Origin: an uncultured Collinsella sp.
Lineage (GTDB): Bacteria > Actinomycetota > Coriobacteriia > Coriobacteriales > Coriobacteriaceae
Direction of reading: 5' to 3'
DNA: 14,756 bases
Assembly: GCA_959606065.1 (NCBI GenBank)
Contig: CAUHHV010000033.1
Coordinates: 1-14,756, forward strand
This document shows positions 1 to 6,914 of this stretch, piece by piece. The stretch's first letter is position 1. Each line of letters starts with the position of its first letter. A program made the translations under genes and the position numbers. The notes under the pieces were generated by a model, which saw only the letters and a program-made list of their open reading frames with translations, did not search any database and was not told the DNA's origin.

Positions 1-251
1 TTGGCGATGACGGTGGCATACAGGCGACCGCCCTTAAAGACGGTCAGCTTAATGCAGTCGTCAAGCTCCTCGAGCAGCTCGCGCGTGGATTCGAAGCCCA
101 GGTCATAAGCGGTCATGTCGCCAGCGGCGAGAGCCTCTTCGACCTGCGTCATAAACGTTTGCTTGCCGCATCCAATCGCATCGCGCAGCAGGCGATACAG
201 ATAGATGCGGTTGCCCAGCGAAAGCGTGGGCCTAACTATTGTCTTGCTCAT
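1..251 (-). CDS. Unknown protein, N-terminal 83 residues (cut by window edge)
   Basis: An open frame starts at ATG 251 on the minus strand and runs off the left edge. The start is supported by AGGAGAT (263-257), 5-7 nt upstream. The protein begins MSKTIVRPTLSLGNRIYLYR and later reads DLGFESTRELLEELDD, then CIKLTVFKGGRLYATVIA. The visible part is soluble, with no signal peptide or membrane segment. The helical stretch followed by a beta-rich segment loosely resembles a small winged-helix or OST-HTH/LOTUS-like fold, but that is an impression, not a family assignment. A perfect 7-bp inverted repeat lies directly upstream of the ribosome site, so repression by a dimeric regulator is plausible. 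I do not recognise the gene. Confidence 0.75.
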   Translation of the reverse strand, partial: MSKTIVRPTLSLGNRIYLYRLLRDAIGCGKQTFMTQVEEALAAGDMTAYDLGFESTRELLEELDDCIKLTVFKGGRLYATVIA

Positions 252-263
252 GGCAAATCTCCT

Positions 264-279
264 CTTTACACATGTAAAG
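264..279. promoter_or_regulatory. Perfect palindrome, possible operator
   Basis: CTTTACA and TGTAAAG form a perfect 7-bp inverted repeat separated by two bases. It sits directly upstream of the ribosome site of the minus-strand gene that starts at 251. The core fits TACANNTGTA, the pattern known for CopY/BlaI-type operators. Operator function is inferred from symmetry and position only. Confidence 0.4.
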
Positions 280-323
280 CATCTTACCATCGCATGGCGC
301 TCGCCATGACGGCGCCCAAGGCA

Positions 324-357
324 AACGGGCGCGAACCGCTGTCGATTCGCGCCCGTT
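324..357 (-). terminator. Hairpin downstream of the membrane protein gene
   Basis: AACGGGCGCGAA (324-335) and TTCGCGCCCGTT (346-357) form a perfect 12-bp stem with a 10-nt loop. It lies 30 nt past the stop codon of the minus-strand gene ending at 388. The U-tract on that strand is weak (GTTTGCCTT), so terminator function is likely but not certain. Confidence 0.6.
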
Positions 358-387
358 GTACAGGTTGCCTATCTGGGGATGCAGTGC

Positions 388-1341
388 CTAGTTGCCCGAT
401 GTCGTGCCTTGGCTTGAACTGTCAGATGCCGTGCCGGACGCGGTTCCGCTCGAGCTGTTGGTGTTGCTGTTGTCGGTAGATCCCGTACTCGGTGTATTGC
501 CATTCGCCTGGTCGCCCGTGCTCGGTTGAGAGCCGTCAGTCGTTTGGCTTGAGTCAGTCGTGCCGGATTGCGTGCCGCTGTTGTTCGCAGAGGAATCGAC
601 GCCCTGCGATTGGTTTTGGGTGTTCGAGGACGAATTGGCAGAGGTAGAACTGTCTTGCGTATCGTCCGTCTGTGCCTGCTGATCCTGCGACTGGGTGTTG
701 CCATTTGCATCGCTCTCGGTCGTGCGCGACGACAGGATTGGCTCGGGACGCTCGCCCAGACCCTCACCGGCAGTGGTGATAAGGATGGCGCCGGCGCAGG
801 CGATGACCGCGACGATGGCGATAGCGATCGAGAAGACGATGACCTTCTTTTGCGTCTGGCTGCGCTCAGCCGCCGCCTTGGCGCGCAGGCTGTTGGGAGC
901 GACGCGCGCCGTGGTCGCGCGTCCCGCAACCTGGCGCATCTCCTGCGTGGTTGCGGCGCCGCCCAGGTGCTCCTCGGCATTCAACTCAACGGGCTCGTAG
1001 GCGCCGGTAGGGTAGTCGACGGCGGCGTGCGTGCCTTTGAGGGCTTCGGCGCTGGCAGAGATAAAGTGGCGGTAGATCTGCGAGGAGACAACGGTGATGA
1101 CCGAGCTCACGGCGGCGCCGATCACCGATCCGGCGATACCGATCTTGGAGGCAAGCGCAACGCTCGTGGCGGCAGCTGCGGCGCCGGCGACGATCTGGGG
1201 AATGGAGATGTCGTCGAACAGGCCCTTTTTGGGCGCGATGGCCATGGTCTGTCCGATGGAATGGTTCTCGTGCACGCCGTTGTTGAGCGATGCCGGCGTC
1301 ATGACGCGCGTGCGCGGCGCGTCGGTGTACTTGGTTGTCAT
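388..1341 (-). CDS. Membrane protein with long Ser/Thr/Asn/Gln-rich tail
   Basis: This encodes 317 residues from ATG 1341, preceded by GGGAGG with a 7-nt spacer; an upstream in-frame ATG at 1437 has no comparable site and would add 32 unlikely residues. Layout: a polar N-terminus (1-45), a Gly/Ala-rich hydrophobic region (about 47-95) that could make one or two membrane passes, a soluble linker with an Arg/Lys/Ala-rich part (about 100-165), a clear membrane helix (about 166-189, starting KKVIVFSIAIAIVAVIACAG), and a tail of some 115 residues made almost only of Ser, Thr, Asn, Gln, Gly and Asp. Positive charges before the helix suggest that the tail is outside the cell, where it would act as a stalk or wall-spanning spacer. 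No LPXTG signal and no catalytic domain are visible. I do not recognise a named family. It appears monocistronic, with a hairpin at 324-357. Confidence 0.8.
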   Translation of the reverse strand: MTTKYTDAPRTRVMTPASLNNGVHENHSIGQTMAIAPKKGLFDDISIPQIVAGAAAAATSVALASKIGIAGSVIGAAVSSVITVVSSQIYRHFISASAEALKGTHAAVDYPTGAYEPVELNAEEHLGGAATTQEMRQVAGRATTARVAPNSLRAKAAAERSQTQKKVIVFSIAIAIVAVIACAGAILITTAGEGLGERPEPILSSRTTESDANGNTQSQDQQAQTDDTQDSSTSANSSSNTQNQSQGVDSSANNSGTQSGTTDSSQTTDGSQPSTGDQANGNTPSTGSTDNSNTNSSSGTASGTASDSSSQGTTSGN

Positions 1342-1480
1342 ACGGGGTCCTCCCGGTGTAAATCTGCTTCGTTTCGTGTAGCCATCAGGGTACCCACCAG
1401 ATGTGAATCGTACGTGACATTTAACAGATACCATCAACTCATCAAGGGGGCTTGCTGTCTTTGGTGCGATAGCTTGATGC

Positions 1481-1486
1481 TAAACT
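1481..1486 (+). promoter_or_regulatory. Possible -10 element
   Basis: TAAACT preceded by GC resembles the -10 candidates before other plus-strand genes here (5471, 7890, 9208). It lies 30 nt upstream of the start codon at 1516. No good -35 box is seen at the usual distance, so this rests on the -10 and position alone. Confidence 0.3.
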
Positions 1487-1515
1487 GGATTTACGATTGC
1501 GAGGTGGTTTACGTG

Positions 1516-1734
1516 ATGTACCCGTATATGACATTCGAAGACGGTACCGAGGTCATTCATTCTGACCTGATTGAAGATGGCGATATCGAAAAGGTTATCG
1601 TGCATTTTGAACGACCGACGGCAGAGGGCTTCGACTCCGCTCGCTGTGAATTGCCTTCCTGTTCGTGGACTGACTGGGAAGGGCATTTTACTCAGAGTGA
1701 AAAACGAGCTTTCGAAGAGTGTCTGAGCAAATAA
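1516..1734 (+). CDS. Small acidic protein of unknown function (72 aa)
   Basis: ATG 1516 follows GAGGTGG (1501-1507) with an 8-nt spacer; GTG 1513 is a less likely alternative. The 72-residue product starts MYPYMTFEDGTEVIHSDLIE, contains VHFERPTAEGFDSARCELPS and ends in a Glu/Lys-rich helix. It is acidic and soluble, with no membrane segment. The central HFERPT...GFDSARC block is, from memory, like a small conserved family in Firmicutes whose members seem to carry a longer C-terminus; I cannot name it or give a function. The reading frame stays open far upstream, but that part is only antisense to the membrane protein gene. The gene opens the AT-rich block and is followed by a 100-nt gap, so it may not be in one operon with the DUF2087 gene. 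Confidence 0.7.
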   Translation: MYPYMTFEDGTEVIHSDLIEDGDIEKVIVHFERPTAEGFDSARCELPSCSWTDWEGHFTQSEKRAFEECLSK

Positions 1735-1740
1735 TTTAGA

Positions 1741-1760
1741 TTAGTTCGAGTTTAGTTCGA
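1741..1760 (+). repeat. Tandem 9-mer one helical turn apart
   Basis: TTAGTTCGA occurs at 1741-1749 and again at 1752-1760. The copies are in direct orientation, 11 bp start to start, about 75 nt upstream of the DUF2087 gene. This spacing puts both on one face of the helix and would suit a regulator binding direct repeats; no function is shown. Confidence 0.4.
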
Positions 1761-1834
1761 ATAAAGAAACTGAATGCGATGACCTAAAGCGTATGCATTT
1801 TTAGTATTAGATGCGTATGAAATGGAGGATGTGA

Positions 1835-2116
1835 ATGGATGAGCTAATAGACTTTAAAAAACGATTTCTCAAGAATGGCGAGCTGGTTTCAATTCCAAAA
1901 AAGGAAAGCTATAAAAGAATCATGCTGCTATGGGCCGTCTCTTTCTTTGAATTAAATACAAGTTATACGGAGCTTCAGGTTAATCGTGTGCTGTCACAGC
2001 TCTATCCTGATTATGCCGTGTTGAGGCGGTACTTGGTTGATTATGGATTCCTATTAAGGGATGAACGAGGCCTGAAATACGAGGTTAATCGTGATGTTCA
2101 CGGTATTGAGAACTAG
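1835..2116 (+). CDS. DUF2087 domain protein (93 aa)
   Basis: ATG 1835 has a strong GGAGG (1824-1828) with a 6-nt spacer. The 93 residues form a single DUF2087-like domain: KKRFLKNGELVSIPKKESYKR, then a hydrophobic helix, the ELQVNRVLSQLYPDYAVLRRYLVDYGF block and a short charged end. The pattern of IP-K-x-x-K-R followed by VN-x-x-L and LRR-x-L-x-D is typical of the family, in which the domain occurs alone or after ArsR-type DNA-binding domains. Its biochemical role is not established. Its last 26 nt overlap the start of the MFS gene, so the two are probably translationally coupled. One inference is that it is a small regulator or accessory of the exporter. The DNA is AT-richer than the flanks. 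Confidence 0.75.
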   Translation: MDELIDFKKRFLKNGELVSIPKKESYKRIMLLWAVSFFELNTSYTELQVNRVLSQLYPDYAVLRRYLVDYGFLLRDERGLKYEVNRDVHGIEN

Positions 2117-3278
2117 CCGTCCGGTTCGGGTCCTATATATTGCTAGAGGGATAAGCGAAATAGGCAATTGGTGTGCGAATATTGCTTTGCCAATGCTGAT
2201 TTACGAGGTAACTCACGATGTTTCTGCAACTGCTTTGATGGTCTGCTGCAGATTTGCCCCCTCTCTGTTTTCAGTTGCGCTCGCGCAGCTGCCTCAGAAG
2301 ATGGGTATCGGGACACTGCAGGCCATGAGATTGGCAGACTTAATTCGCGCGGGATTATTCGTTTGCTATATTTTTGTTGATAGTAAATGGAGTATGTTTG
2401 CTATTACGTGCGCGGTATCGCTTTGCCGAACGGTAGAAATGCCCTGCTTTTACTCGTTGCTAAGAGCCAATACGAATAGTATCAATCGCGACGTAATTAA
2501 TAATTCGTTTGGGTTCCTGCAGAATTTGATGATGGTTCTGGGGCCAGTTGCCGGCGGTTTTGTTGTCGCTCAATTTGGGGCGGAGGCTGTTCTTGCATTA
2601 GACGCGCTTTCTTTTGCCGCGTCGTTCTGGTTGCTGCGAGATGTTCCGTCGGTTATCGAGGTTAATGATAAAGAGGGAATAAGCAAAAATGAAAAAAACA
2701 GGACTGCATTTAGTGATCTTAGCGCGAAGCACTTGGCAATTGGTTTCCTATTAATCGATATTTCTAGTGGCGTGGCATTCGGCTCTCTGAATTCTCTTTT
2801 GCCAGCTATAGCGCAATTGCAATTTGACTCGTCATCTATACAATACGGATTCCTTCAGAGTAGTCTTACAATCGGACTGTTGTTCGGAAATACAATATAT
2901 GGTCGTTTAATCAGTGGTTCCGATTGCGTTAAATCATATTGTTTTGTGACGTATCTTGCGCTAGGTGCGTATCTGGCGTTTGGCTATCGCTATGCGTCTG
3001 GGATATCGTTTATTTTCCTTTTTATCGTCGGTGCCGGAAACGCCATTCAAGATGTGCTTCTCATAACATCGCTGCAGGATTTGGCGAGAGACGGATCTGA
3101 ATCGATAAGCCTGTTTTCAATTAGGGAATCTTTGCAATCGGTTGCTGTTGTTATTTCAACACTTCTTGTTTCGCTGTTCACGAGCATCGTGATGTTCTCA
3201 ATTCTCGTTACAGGACTTGGTGTATTTTCAATTATGATGGTAGTTGTGTTTCAATTGAATTATTTGCGAAAGATGTGA
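2091..3278 (+). CDS. MFS efflux transporter
   Basis: A 395-residue integral membrane protein with about twelve hydrophobic segments in two halves split by a polar loop near residue 200 (NDKEGISKNEKNRTAF). The N-terminus (RPVRVLYIARGISEIGNW) and the GPVAGGFVVAQFGAEAVLALDALSF-type motif in the fifth helix region match the macrolide-efflux/MFS_3-like branch of the major facilitator superfamily, so proton-driven export of a small molecule is likely; the substrate cannot be read from sequence. The start is GTG 2091 or ATG 2094, both served by GAGG at 2081-2084. The gene overlaps the DUF2087 gene, indicating coupling. Codon use is AT-rich compared with nadE next door, consistent with acquisition. 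A 19-bp tandem repeat covers its stop codon and a hairpin follows at 3345. Confidence 0.85.
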   Translation: MMFTVLRTSRPVRVLYIARGISEIGNWCANIALPMLIYEVTHDVSATALMVCCRFAPSLFSVALAQLPQKMGIGTLQAMRLADLIRAGLFVCYIFVDSKWSMFAITCAVSLCRTVEMPCFYSLLRANTNSINRDVINNSFGFLQNLMMVLGPVAGGFVVAQFGAEAVLALDALSFAASFWLLRDVPSVIEVNDKEGISKNEKNRTAFSDLSAKHLAIGFLLIDISSGVAFGSLNSLLPAIAQLQFDSSSIQYGFLQSSLTIGLLFGNTIYGRLISGSDCVKSYCFVTYLALGAYLAFGYRYASGISFIFLFIVGAGNAIQDVLLITSLQDLARDGSESISLFSIRESLQSVAVVISTLLVSLFTSIVMFSILVTGLGVFSIMMVVVFQLNYLRKM

Positions 3279-3309
3279 CGCTGATATGCAGATGTGACGT
3301 TGATATGCC
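3272..3309 (+). repeat. 19-bp tandem repeat across the MFS stop codon
   Basis: GATGTGACGCTGATATGCA (3272-3290) is followed directly by GATGTGACGTTGATATGCC (3291-3309), with two mismatches. The first copy contains the stop codon (3276-3278). It looks like a local slippage or duplication event at the edge of the AT-rich block. Confidence 0.7.
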
Positions 3310-3344
3310 TTAATTTTGAAATACATGCTCTTAGCACAGGTTGG

Positions 3345-3364
3345 CCTCTCAGTAAACTGGGAGG
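3345..3364 (+). terminator. Weak terminator after the MFS gene
   Basis: CCTCTCAG and CTGGGAGG form an 8-bp stem (one G-U pair) with loop TAAA, followed by TTGCTTT. The U-tract is interrupted, so efficiency is doubtful. It is placed correctly, 67 nt past the MFS stop and before nadE. Confidence 0.5.
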
Positions 3365-3431
3365 TTGCTTTGGCTAGTTAGAGATATGTGAACGTCCGTT
3401 AGACTGAATCTCAGGGTAGAAGGGGCCTCCA

Positions 3432-5432
3432 GTGTCCAGATCAACAAAGCAATGCTGCGTTTCGGCTAATAAGAACGATGGCTTTTTGCGTGTGGCGGCG
3501 GCGTCGCCGCGGATTCGCGTGGCCGATGTCGAGGGCAATGCCGAGGTTGCGCTGGCGGCTGTTCGCGAGGCTACCGAGCGCGGCGTTCGCGCGCTGGTGC
3601 TGCCCGAGCTTAACTTGTGCGGCTATACCGCGGCCGATCTGTTCCATAACCGCACATTACTGCATGCTTGCGAGACTGCACTGGCACATATTCTCGATGA
3701 AACCCGCGAGCTGCCGATTGTCTTTACCGTCGGTCTTCCCGTTGCGGTTGCCGAGAATATCTACAACTGCGCCGCCGTGTGCTGCGCGGGCGAGCTTTTG
3801 GGCCTCACGGCCAAGAAGTATTTGCCCAACTATGGCGAGTTCTATGAGCGCCGTTGGTTTGCTCCGGCGCTTGCGGATCCCGTGTGGGTTGAATTTGCCG
3901 GTCAGGGTCCGGTCCCGCTGGGTTCGGGGCTTGTCTACCGCTGCTGTGATGAAGGTGCCGATGATTTGGTGCTGGGCGTTGAGGTCTGTGAGGACCTGTG
4001 GGTGCCGGCACCCCCTTCGACTGAGATGGCGCTTGCCGGTGCGACGGTGATTCTCAACCCGTCGGCCTCGGACGAGATCATCGGTAAGGCAGATTACCGC
4101 CGCAGCCTTATCTCTAACCAAAGCGCGCGCCTGTACTGCGCCTATGCCTACGCGGACGCGAGCGAGGGCGAGTCCACGACCGACATGGTCTTTGCGGGCG
4201 AGAACCTCGTCTACGAAAACGGCTCCAAGCTCGCCGCGACCAAACTGCTTACCTGCGATATGGCCATCGCCGACGTTGACCTTGACCGCCTGGTTGCCGA
4301 GCGCCGTCGCTCGACGACGTGGACGCGCACCGACGATGCGCCGGAGGCCACGACCGTTGAGTTTTCGTTTGAGGGCGTGCTGGCCGAAGAACCTGTCCTG
4401 CGCGATGCCTGCGATATCGACCGCGTTTTCCCGCGCGCGCCCTTTGTGCCGGCCGACCACGGCGACTTGGCCGAGCGCTGCGAGACCATCCTCGATCTGC
4501 AGACTGCGGGCCTCAAGACCCGCCTTGCCCATACGGGTACCAAGGCTGCGGTTATCGGCCTTTCGGGCGGCTTGGACTCCACGCTAGCGCTGCTTGTGAC
4601 CGTGCGTGCCTTCGATGCACTGGGCCTGCCGCGCACCGGCATCACAGCGGTTTCCATGCCCGGCTTTGGCACGACGCACCGCACTAAGTCCAATGCCGAG
4701 TCGCTCGCTCGTGACTTGGGTGTGAGCTTCCGCGAGGTTTCGATTCACGCGGCTGTGGAGCAGCACTTCAAGGACATTGAGCACGATCCGACCGTGCAGG
4801 ACGTGACCTACGAGAACAGCCAGGCCCGCGAGCGTACGCAGATTCTGATGGATCTGGCCAACCAGGCTGGCGGTTTTGTCATCGGCACGGGCGACCTGTC
4901 GGAGCTGGCGCTCGGCTGGGCTACGTACAACGGTGACCACATGAGCATGTACGCCGTCAACGCGAGTGTGCCCAAGACGCTTGTGCGCCATCTGGTGCGC
5001 TATGCCGCCGATGTGTTTGGCGGGCGCATTGCCGAGGTCTTGCTCGATATCCTCGATACGCCGGTGTCCCCCGAGCTTCTGCCGCCCACGGGCGACGGCG
5101 AGATTGCGCAGAAGACCGAGGATTTGGTGGGCCCGTATGAGCTTCACGACTACTTCCTCTACTACCTGCTGCGTTTTGGCTTTGAGCCGGGCAAGATCTA
5201 CCGCATGGCGCTCAAGAGCTTCGAGGGCGTCTACGACGTCAAGACCGTTCACACGTGGCTGTGTACGTTCTACCGTCGCTTCTTTGCCCAGCAGTTTAAG
5301 CGCAGCTGCCTGCCCGATGGTCCCAAGGTGGGTTCGGTGACGCTCAGCCCGCGCGGCGATTGGCGTATGCCGAGTGACGCTAGCTCGCGTCTGTGGCTTG
5401 CGCAGATCGACGCACTCAATCCGATCGACTAA
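3432..5432 (+). CDS. nadE: Glutamine-dependent NAD+ synthetase
   Basis: Makes NAD+ from deamido-NAD+, ATP and glutamine, the last step of NAD synthesis, in the cytoplasm. The 666-residue length fits the two-domain bacterial type. The N-terminal nitrilase-like glutaminase (about 20-300) shows the Glu-Lys-Cys triad: E59 in LVLPELNLCG, K128 in LTAKKYLPNY and C186 in GVEVCEDLW. The C-terminal synthetase (about 345-640) has the ATP-binding P-loop SGGLDS (378-383), IGTGDLSELALGW and the PVSPELLPP segment. The start is GTG 3432 behind GAAGGGG (3419-3425); no in-frame ATG exists before the conserved FLRVAAASPRIRV block. The product is complete, with no missing catalytic residue. Codon use is GC-rich, unlike the block to its left. 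A strong terminator follows at 5502, so it is probably transcribed alone. Confidence 0.97.
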   Translation: MSRSTKQCCVSANKNDGFLRVAAASPRIRVADVEGNAEVALAAVREATERGVRALVLPELNLCGYTAADLFHNRTLLHACETALAHILDETRELPIVFTVGLPVAVAENIYNCAAVCCAGELLGLTAKKYLPNYGEFYERRWFAPALADPVWVEFAGQGPVPLGSGLVYRCCDEGADDLVLGVEVCEDLWVPAPPSTEMALAGATVILNPSASDEIIGKADYRRSLISNQSARLYCAYAYADASEGESTTDMVFAGENLVYENGSKLAATKLLTCDMAIADVDLDRLVAERRRSTTWTRTDDAPEATTVEFSFEGVLAEEPVLRDACDIDRVFPRAPFVPADHGDLAERCETILDLQTAGLKTRLAHTGTKAAVIGLSGGLDSTLALLVTVRAFDALGLPRTGITAVSMPGFGTTHRTKSNAESLARDLGVSFREVSIHAAVEQHFKDIEHDPTVQDVTYENSQARERTQILMDLANQAGGFVIGTGDLSELALGWATYNGDHMSMYAVNASVPKTLVRHLVRYAADVFGGRIAEVLLDILDTPVSPELLPPTGDGEIAQKTEDLVGPYELHDYFLYYLLRFGFEPGKIYRMALKSFEGVYDVKTVHTWLCTFYRRFFAQQFKRSCLPDGPKVGSVTLSPRGDWRMPSDASSRLWLAQIDALNPID

Positions 5433-5470
5433 GGTTGGCTAAATTGAACCAATGCGGGGGTCGCAAGCGT

Positions 5471-5476
5471 TACACT
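5471..5476 (+). promoter_or_regulatory. Possible -10 element for the aminotransferase gene
   Basis: TACACT lies between nadE and the hairpin at 5502. TTGAAC (5444-5449) is a -35-like hexamer, but the 21-bp spacer is longer than usual. A transcript from here would begin near 5483 and cross the full hairpin. Confidence 0.3.
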
Positions 5477-5501
5477 TTTGAAATCTGATGGCCCGTGTCG
5501 C

Positions 5502-5531
5502 GCGGCGCTCTTGTCGGAGCGCCGCTTTTTT
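5502..5531 (+). terminator. Strong intrinsic terminator between nadE and the aminotransferase gene
   Basis: GCGGCGCTC (5502-5510) and GAGCGCCGC (5517-5525) pair perfectly (9 bp, loop TTGTCG) and are followed by six T. It lies 70 nt after the nadE stop and ends only 18 nt before the next start codon. It therefore either ends nadE or, if the promoter is upstream of it, acts as a leader attenuator. Confidence 0.85.
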
Positions 5532-5549
5532 ATATCGAAAGGTGGCACC

Positions 5550-6713
5550 ATGCAGGCATCGCAGCGTCTCGACCGCTTTGGCGCGGAGGTATTTGCCTCG
5601 CTCAACAACAAACTTCTCGCGCTGAAGGCCCAGGGCAAGACCATCTACAACATGAGCGTGGGTACGCCCGATTTTAAGCCGTACGACCACGTGGTCGAGG
5701 CGCTCACGCAAGCGGCCCAGGACCCCGAGATGTGGAAGTATGCCCTGCGCGACCTGCCCGAACTCAAGCAAGCCGTGTGCGATTACTACGAGCGTCGCTT
5801 TGGCGTTTCGGGCATTACGCCGTCCATGGTGCAGTCGTGCAACGGCACGCAGGAGGGCGTGGGTCATTTGGGCCTGGCCCTGCTCGATCCGGGCGACACC
5901 ATCCTGGTTCCCGATCCGTGCTACCCGGTCTTTGAGGCGGGTGCCAAGATCGCCGATGCCAAGCTCGAATACTATCCGCTGGTGGCGGAGCACAATTACC
6001 TGCCCTATGTGGCGGGTATCGATCCCGAGGTGGCCGATCGTGCCAAGTATATGATCGTGTCGCTGCCCGCGAACCCGGTCGGCTCGGTGGGCACTCCCGA
6101 GGTCTACGAGGAGATCATCGCTTTCGCCCGCGAGCACGACCTGCTCATCGTTCACGACAACGCGTACTCCGACATCGTGTTCGACGGCGAGCCGGGCGGC
6201 AGCTTCTTGCAGTATCCCGGCGCGCTCGAGGTGGGCGTTGAGTTCTTCTCGCTCTCCAAGTCGTTTAACGTCACCGGTGCGCGTATCGGCTTTTTGGTCG
6301 GCCGCGAGGATGTGGTCTCTGCCTTTGCCAAGCTGCGCGGCCAGATCGACTTCGGTATGTTCTTCCCGATCCAGAAGGCCGCCATCGCCTGCCTGAACGG
6401 TCCGCGCGATGAGGTCGAGGCGCAGCGTCTGAAGTACCAGGAGCGCCGCGATGCCCTGTGCGACGGTCTTGAGGGCCTGGGCTGGGAGCGTCCCAACGCG
6501 CATGGCTCTATGTTTGTGTGGGCCAAGCTTCCCGGTGGTCGCACCGATTCCATGGCGTTTTGCGAGGAGCTCATGGAGAAGGCCGGCGTTGTGGTGACGC
6601 CGGGCGCGAGCTTTGGTCCTTCGGGCGAGGGACACGTGCGCATGGCGCTGGTCCTGCCGCCCGACCAGATTGCTTTGGCTGTCGAGGCCATTCGTGAGGC
6701 GGGCCTGTATTAG
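5550..6713 (+). CDS. Class I/II PLP-dependent aminotransferase
   Basis: A 387-residue cytoplasmic aminotransferase of fold type I. The start is ATG 5550 after GAAAGGTGG; the frame opens 24 codons earlier, but that part runs through the terminator. Visible residues: N175 in LPANPVGSVG (usual NPTG), D203 and Y206 in HDNAYSD, the Schiff-base K237 in SLSKSFNVTGARIGF, R245, and the carboxylate-binding R364 in GHVRMAL. The GMFFPIQKAA block and SKSFNVTG-type motif put it near the enzymes annotated as LL-diaminopimelate or N-acyl-diaminopimelate aminotransferases, but aspartate/alanine-type aminotransferases share the same features. Because the window also holds an acetylase-type lysine operon lacking this step, it could be the N-acetyl-DAP aminotransferase; this is inference, and substrate specificity is not readable here. 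It is flanked by hairpins at 5502 and 6859 and is likely monocistronic. Confidence 0.88.
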   Translation: MQASQRLDRFGAEVFASLNNKLLALKAQGKTIYNMSVGTPDFKPYDHVVEALTQAAQDPEMWKYALRDLPELKQAVCDYYERRFGVSGITPSMVQSCNGTQEGVGHLGLALLDPGDTILVPDPCYPVFEAGAKIADAKLEYYPLVAEHNYLPYVAGIDPEVADRAKYMIVSLPANPVGSVGTPEVYEEIIAFAREHDLLIVHDNAYSDIVFDGEPGGSFLQYPGALEVGVEFFSLSKSFNVTGARIGFLVGREDVVSAFAKLRGQIDFGMFFPIQKAAIACLNGPRDEVEAQRLKYQERRDALCDGLEGLGWERPNAHGSMFVWAKLPGGRTDSMAFCEELMEKAGVVVTPGASFGPSGEGHVRMALVLPPDQIALAVEAIREAGLY

Positions 6714-6819
6714 AAAGGTATTTCGACTCGTCAATAGCTCGAAACCGATTTCGTGCAGTTATTTTACGAATACTGCAAACAATTTCGGTAAACGGTCGAT
6801 TTTTGGCTGCGAATAGGGG

Positions 6820-6825
6820 CATAAT
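6820..6825 (+). promoter_or_regulatory. Possible -10 element for ldh
   Basis: CATAAT after an AT-rich stretch (6760-6805) lies 90 nt upstream of the ldh start. No convincing -35 hexamer is present at 16-18 bp. A transcript would start near 6832, upstream of the hairpin at 6859. Confidence 0.35.
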
Positions 6826-6858
6826 CAAAGTCCCGATTGGATGTATTGGGATTACGGC

Positions 6859-6891
6859 AAGCCGCTCGGGTCGTTCCCGGGCGGCTTGTTT
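6859..6891 (+). terminator. GC-rich hairpin in front of ldh
   Basis: AAGCCGCTCGGG (6859-6870) and CCCGGGCGGCTT (6876-6887) form a 12-bp stem (one G-U) with loop TCGTT, followed by the interrupted tract GTTT. It ends 23 nt before the ldh start. It may end the aminotransferase transcript or attenuate ldh; the broken U-tract leaves both open. Confidence 0.55.
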
Positions 6892-6914
6892 GTGGAGAGA
6901 GATGGGAGTTTCTA

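Noticed and set aside
369..980. Minus-strand frame rich in Arg/Pro/Ser overlapping the membrane protein gene
   Set aside because: Frame-shifted reading of the Ser/Thr-rich tail region, with low-complexity composition and no start signal.
568..1515. Long plus-strand open frame antisense to the membrane protein gene
   Set aside because: It is a high-GC shadow rich in Arg, Gly and Asp with no ribosome site. Only its last 72 codons (1516-1734) look like a protein and have their own start.
1440..3380. Defence or toxin-antitoxin island
   Set aside because: The small protein, DUF2087 protein and MFS exporter do not match any toxin-antitoxin or defence arrangement I know; an efflux unit is the simpler reading.
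3657..4532. Minus-strand frame opposite nadE
   Set aside because: Antisense shadow of a well-supported enzyme gene; no recognisable domain.
5439..6734. 431-residue minus-strand frame opposite the aminotransferase gene
   Set aside because: It exactly mirrors a gene with all catalytic motifs; its His/Arg/Gly-rich content is typical of antisense reading of GC-rich genes.
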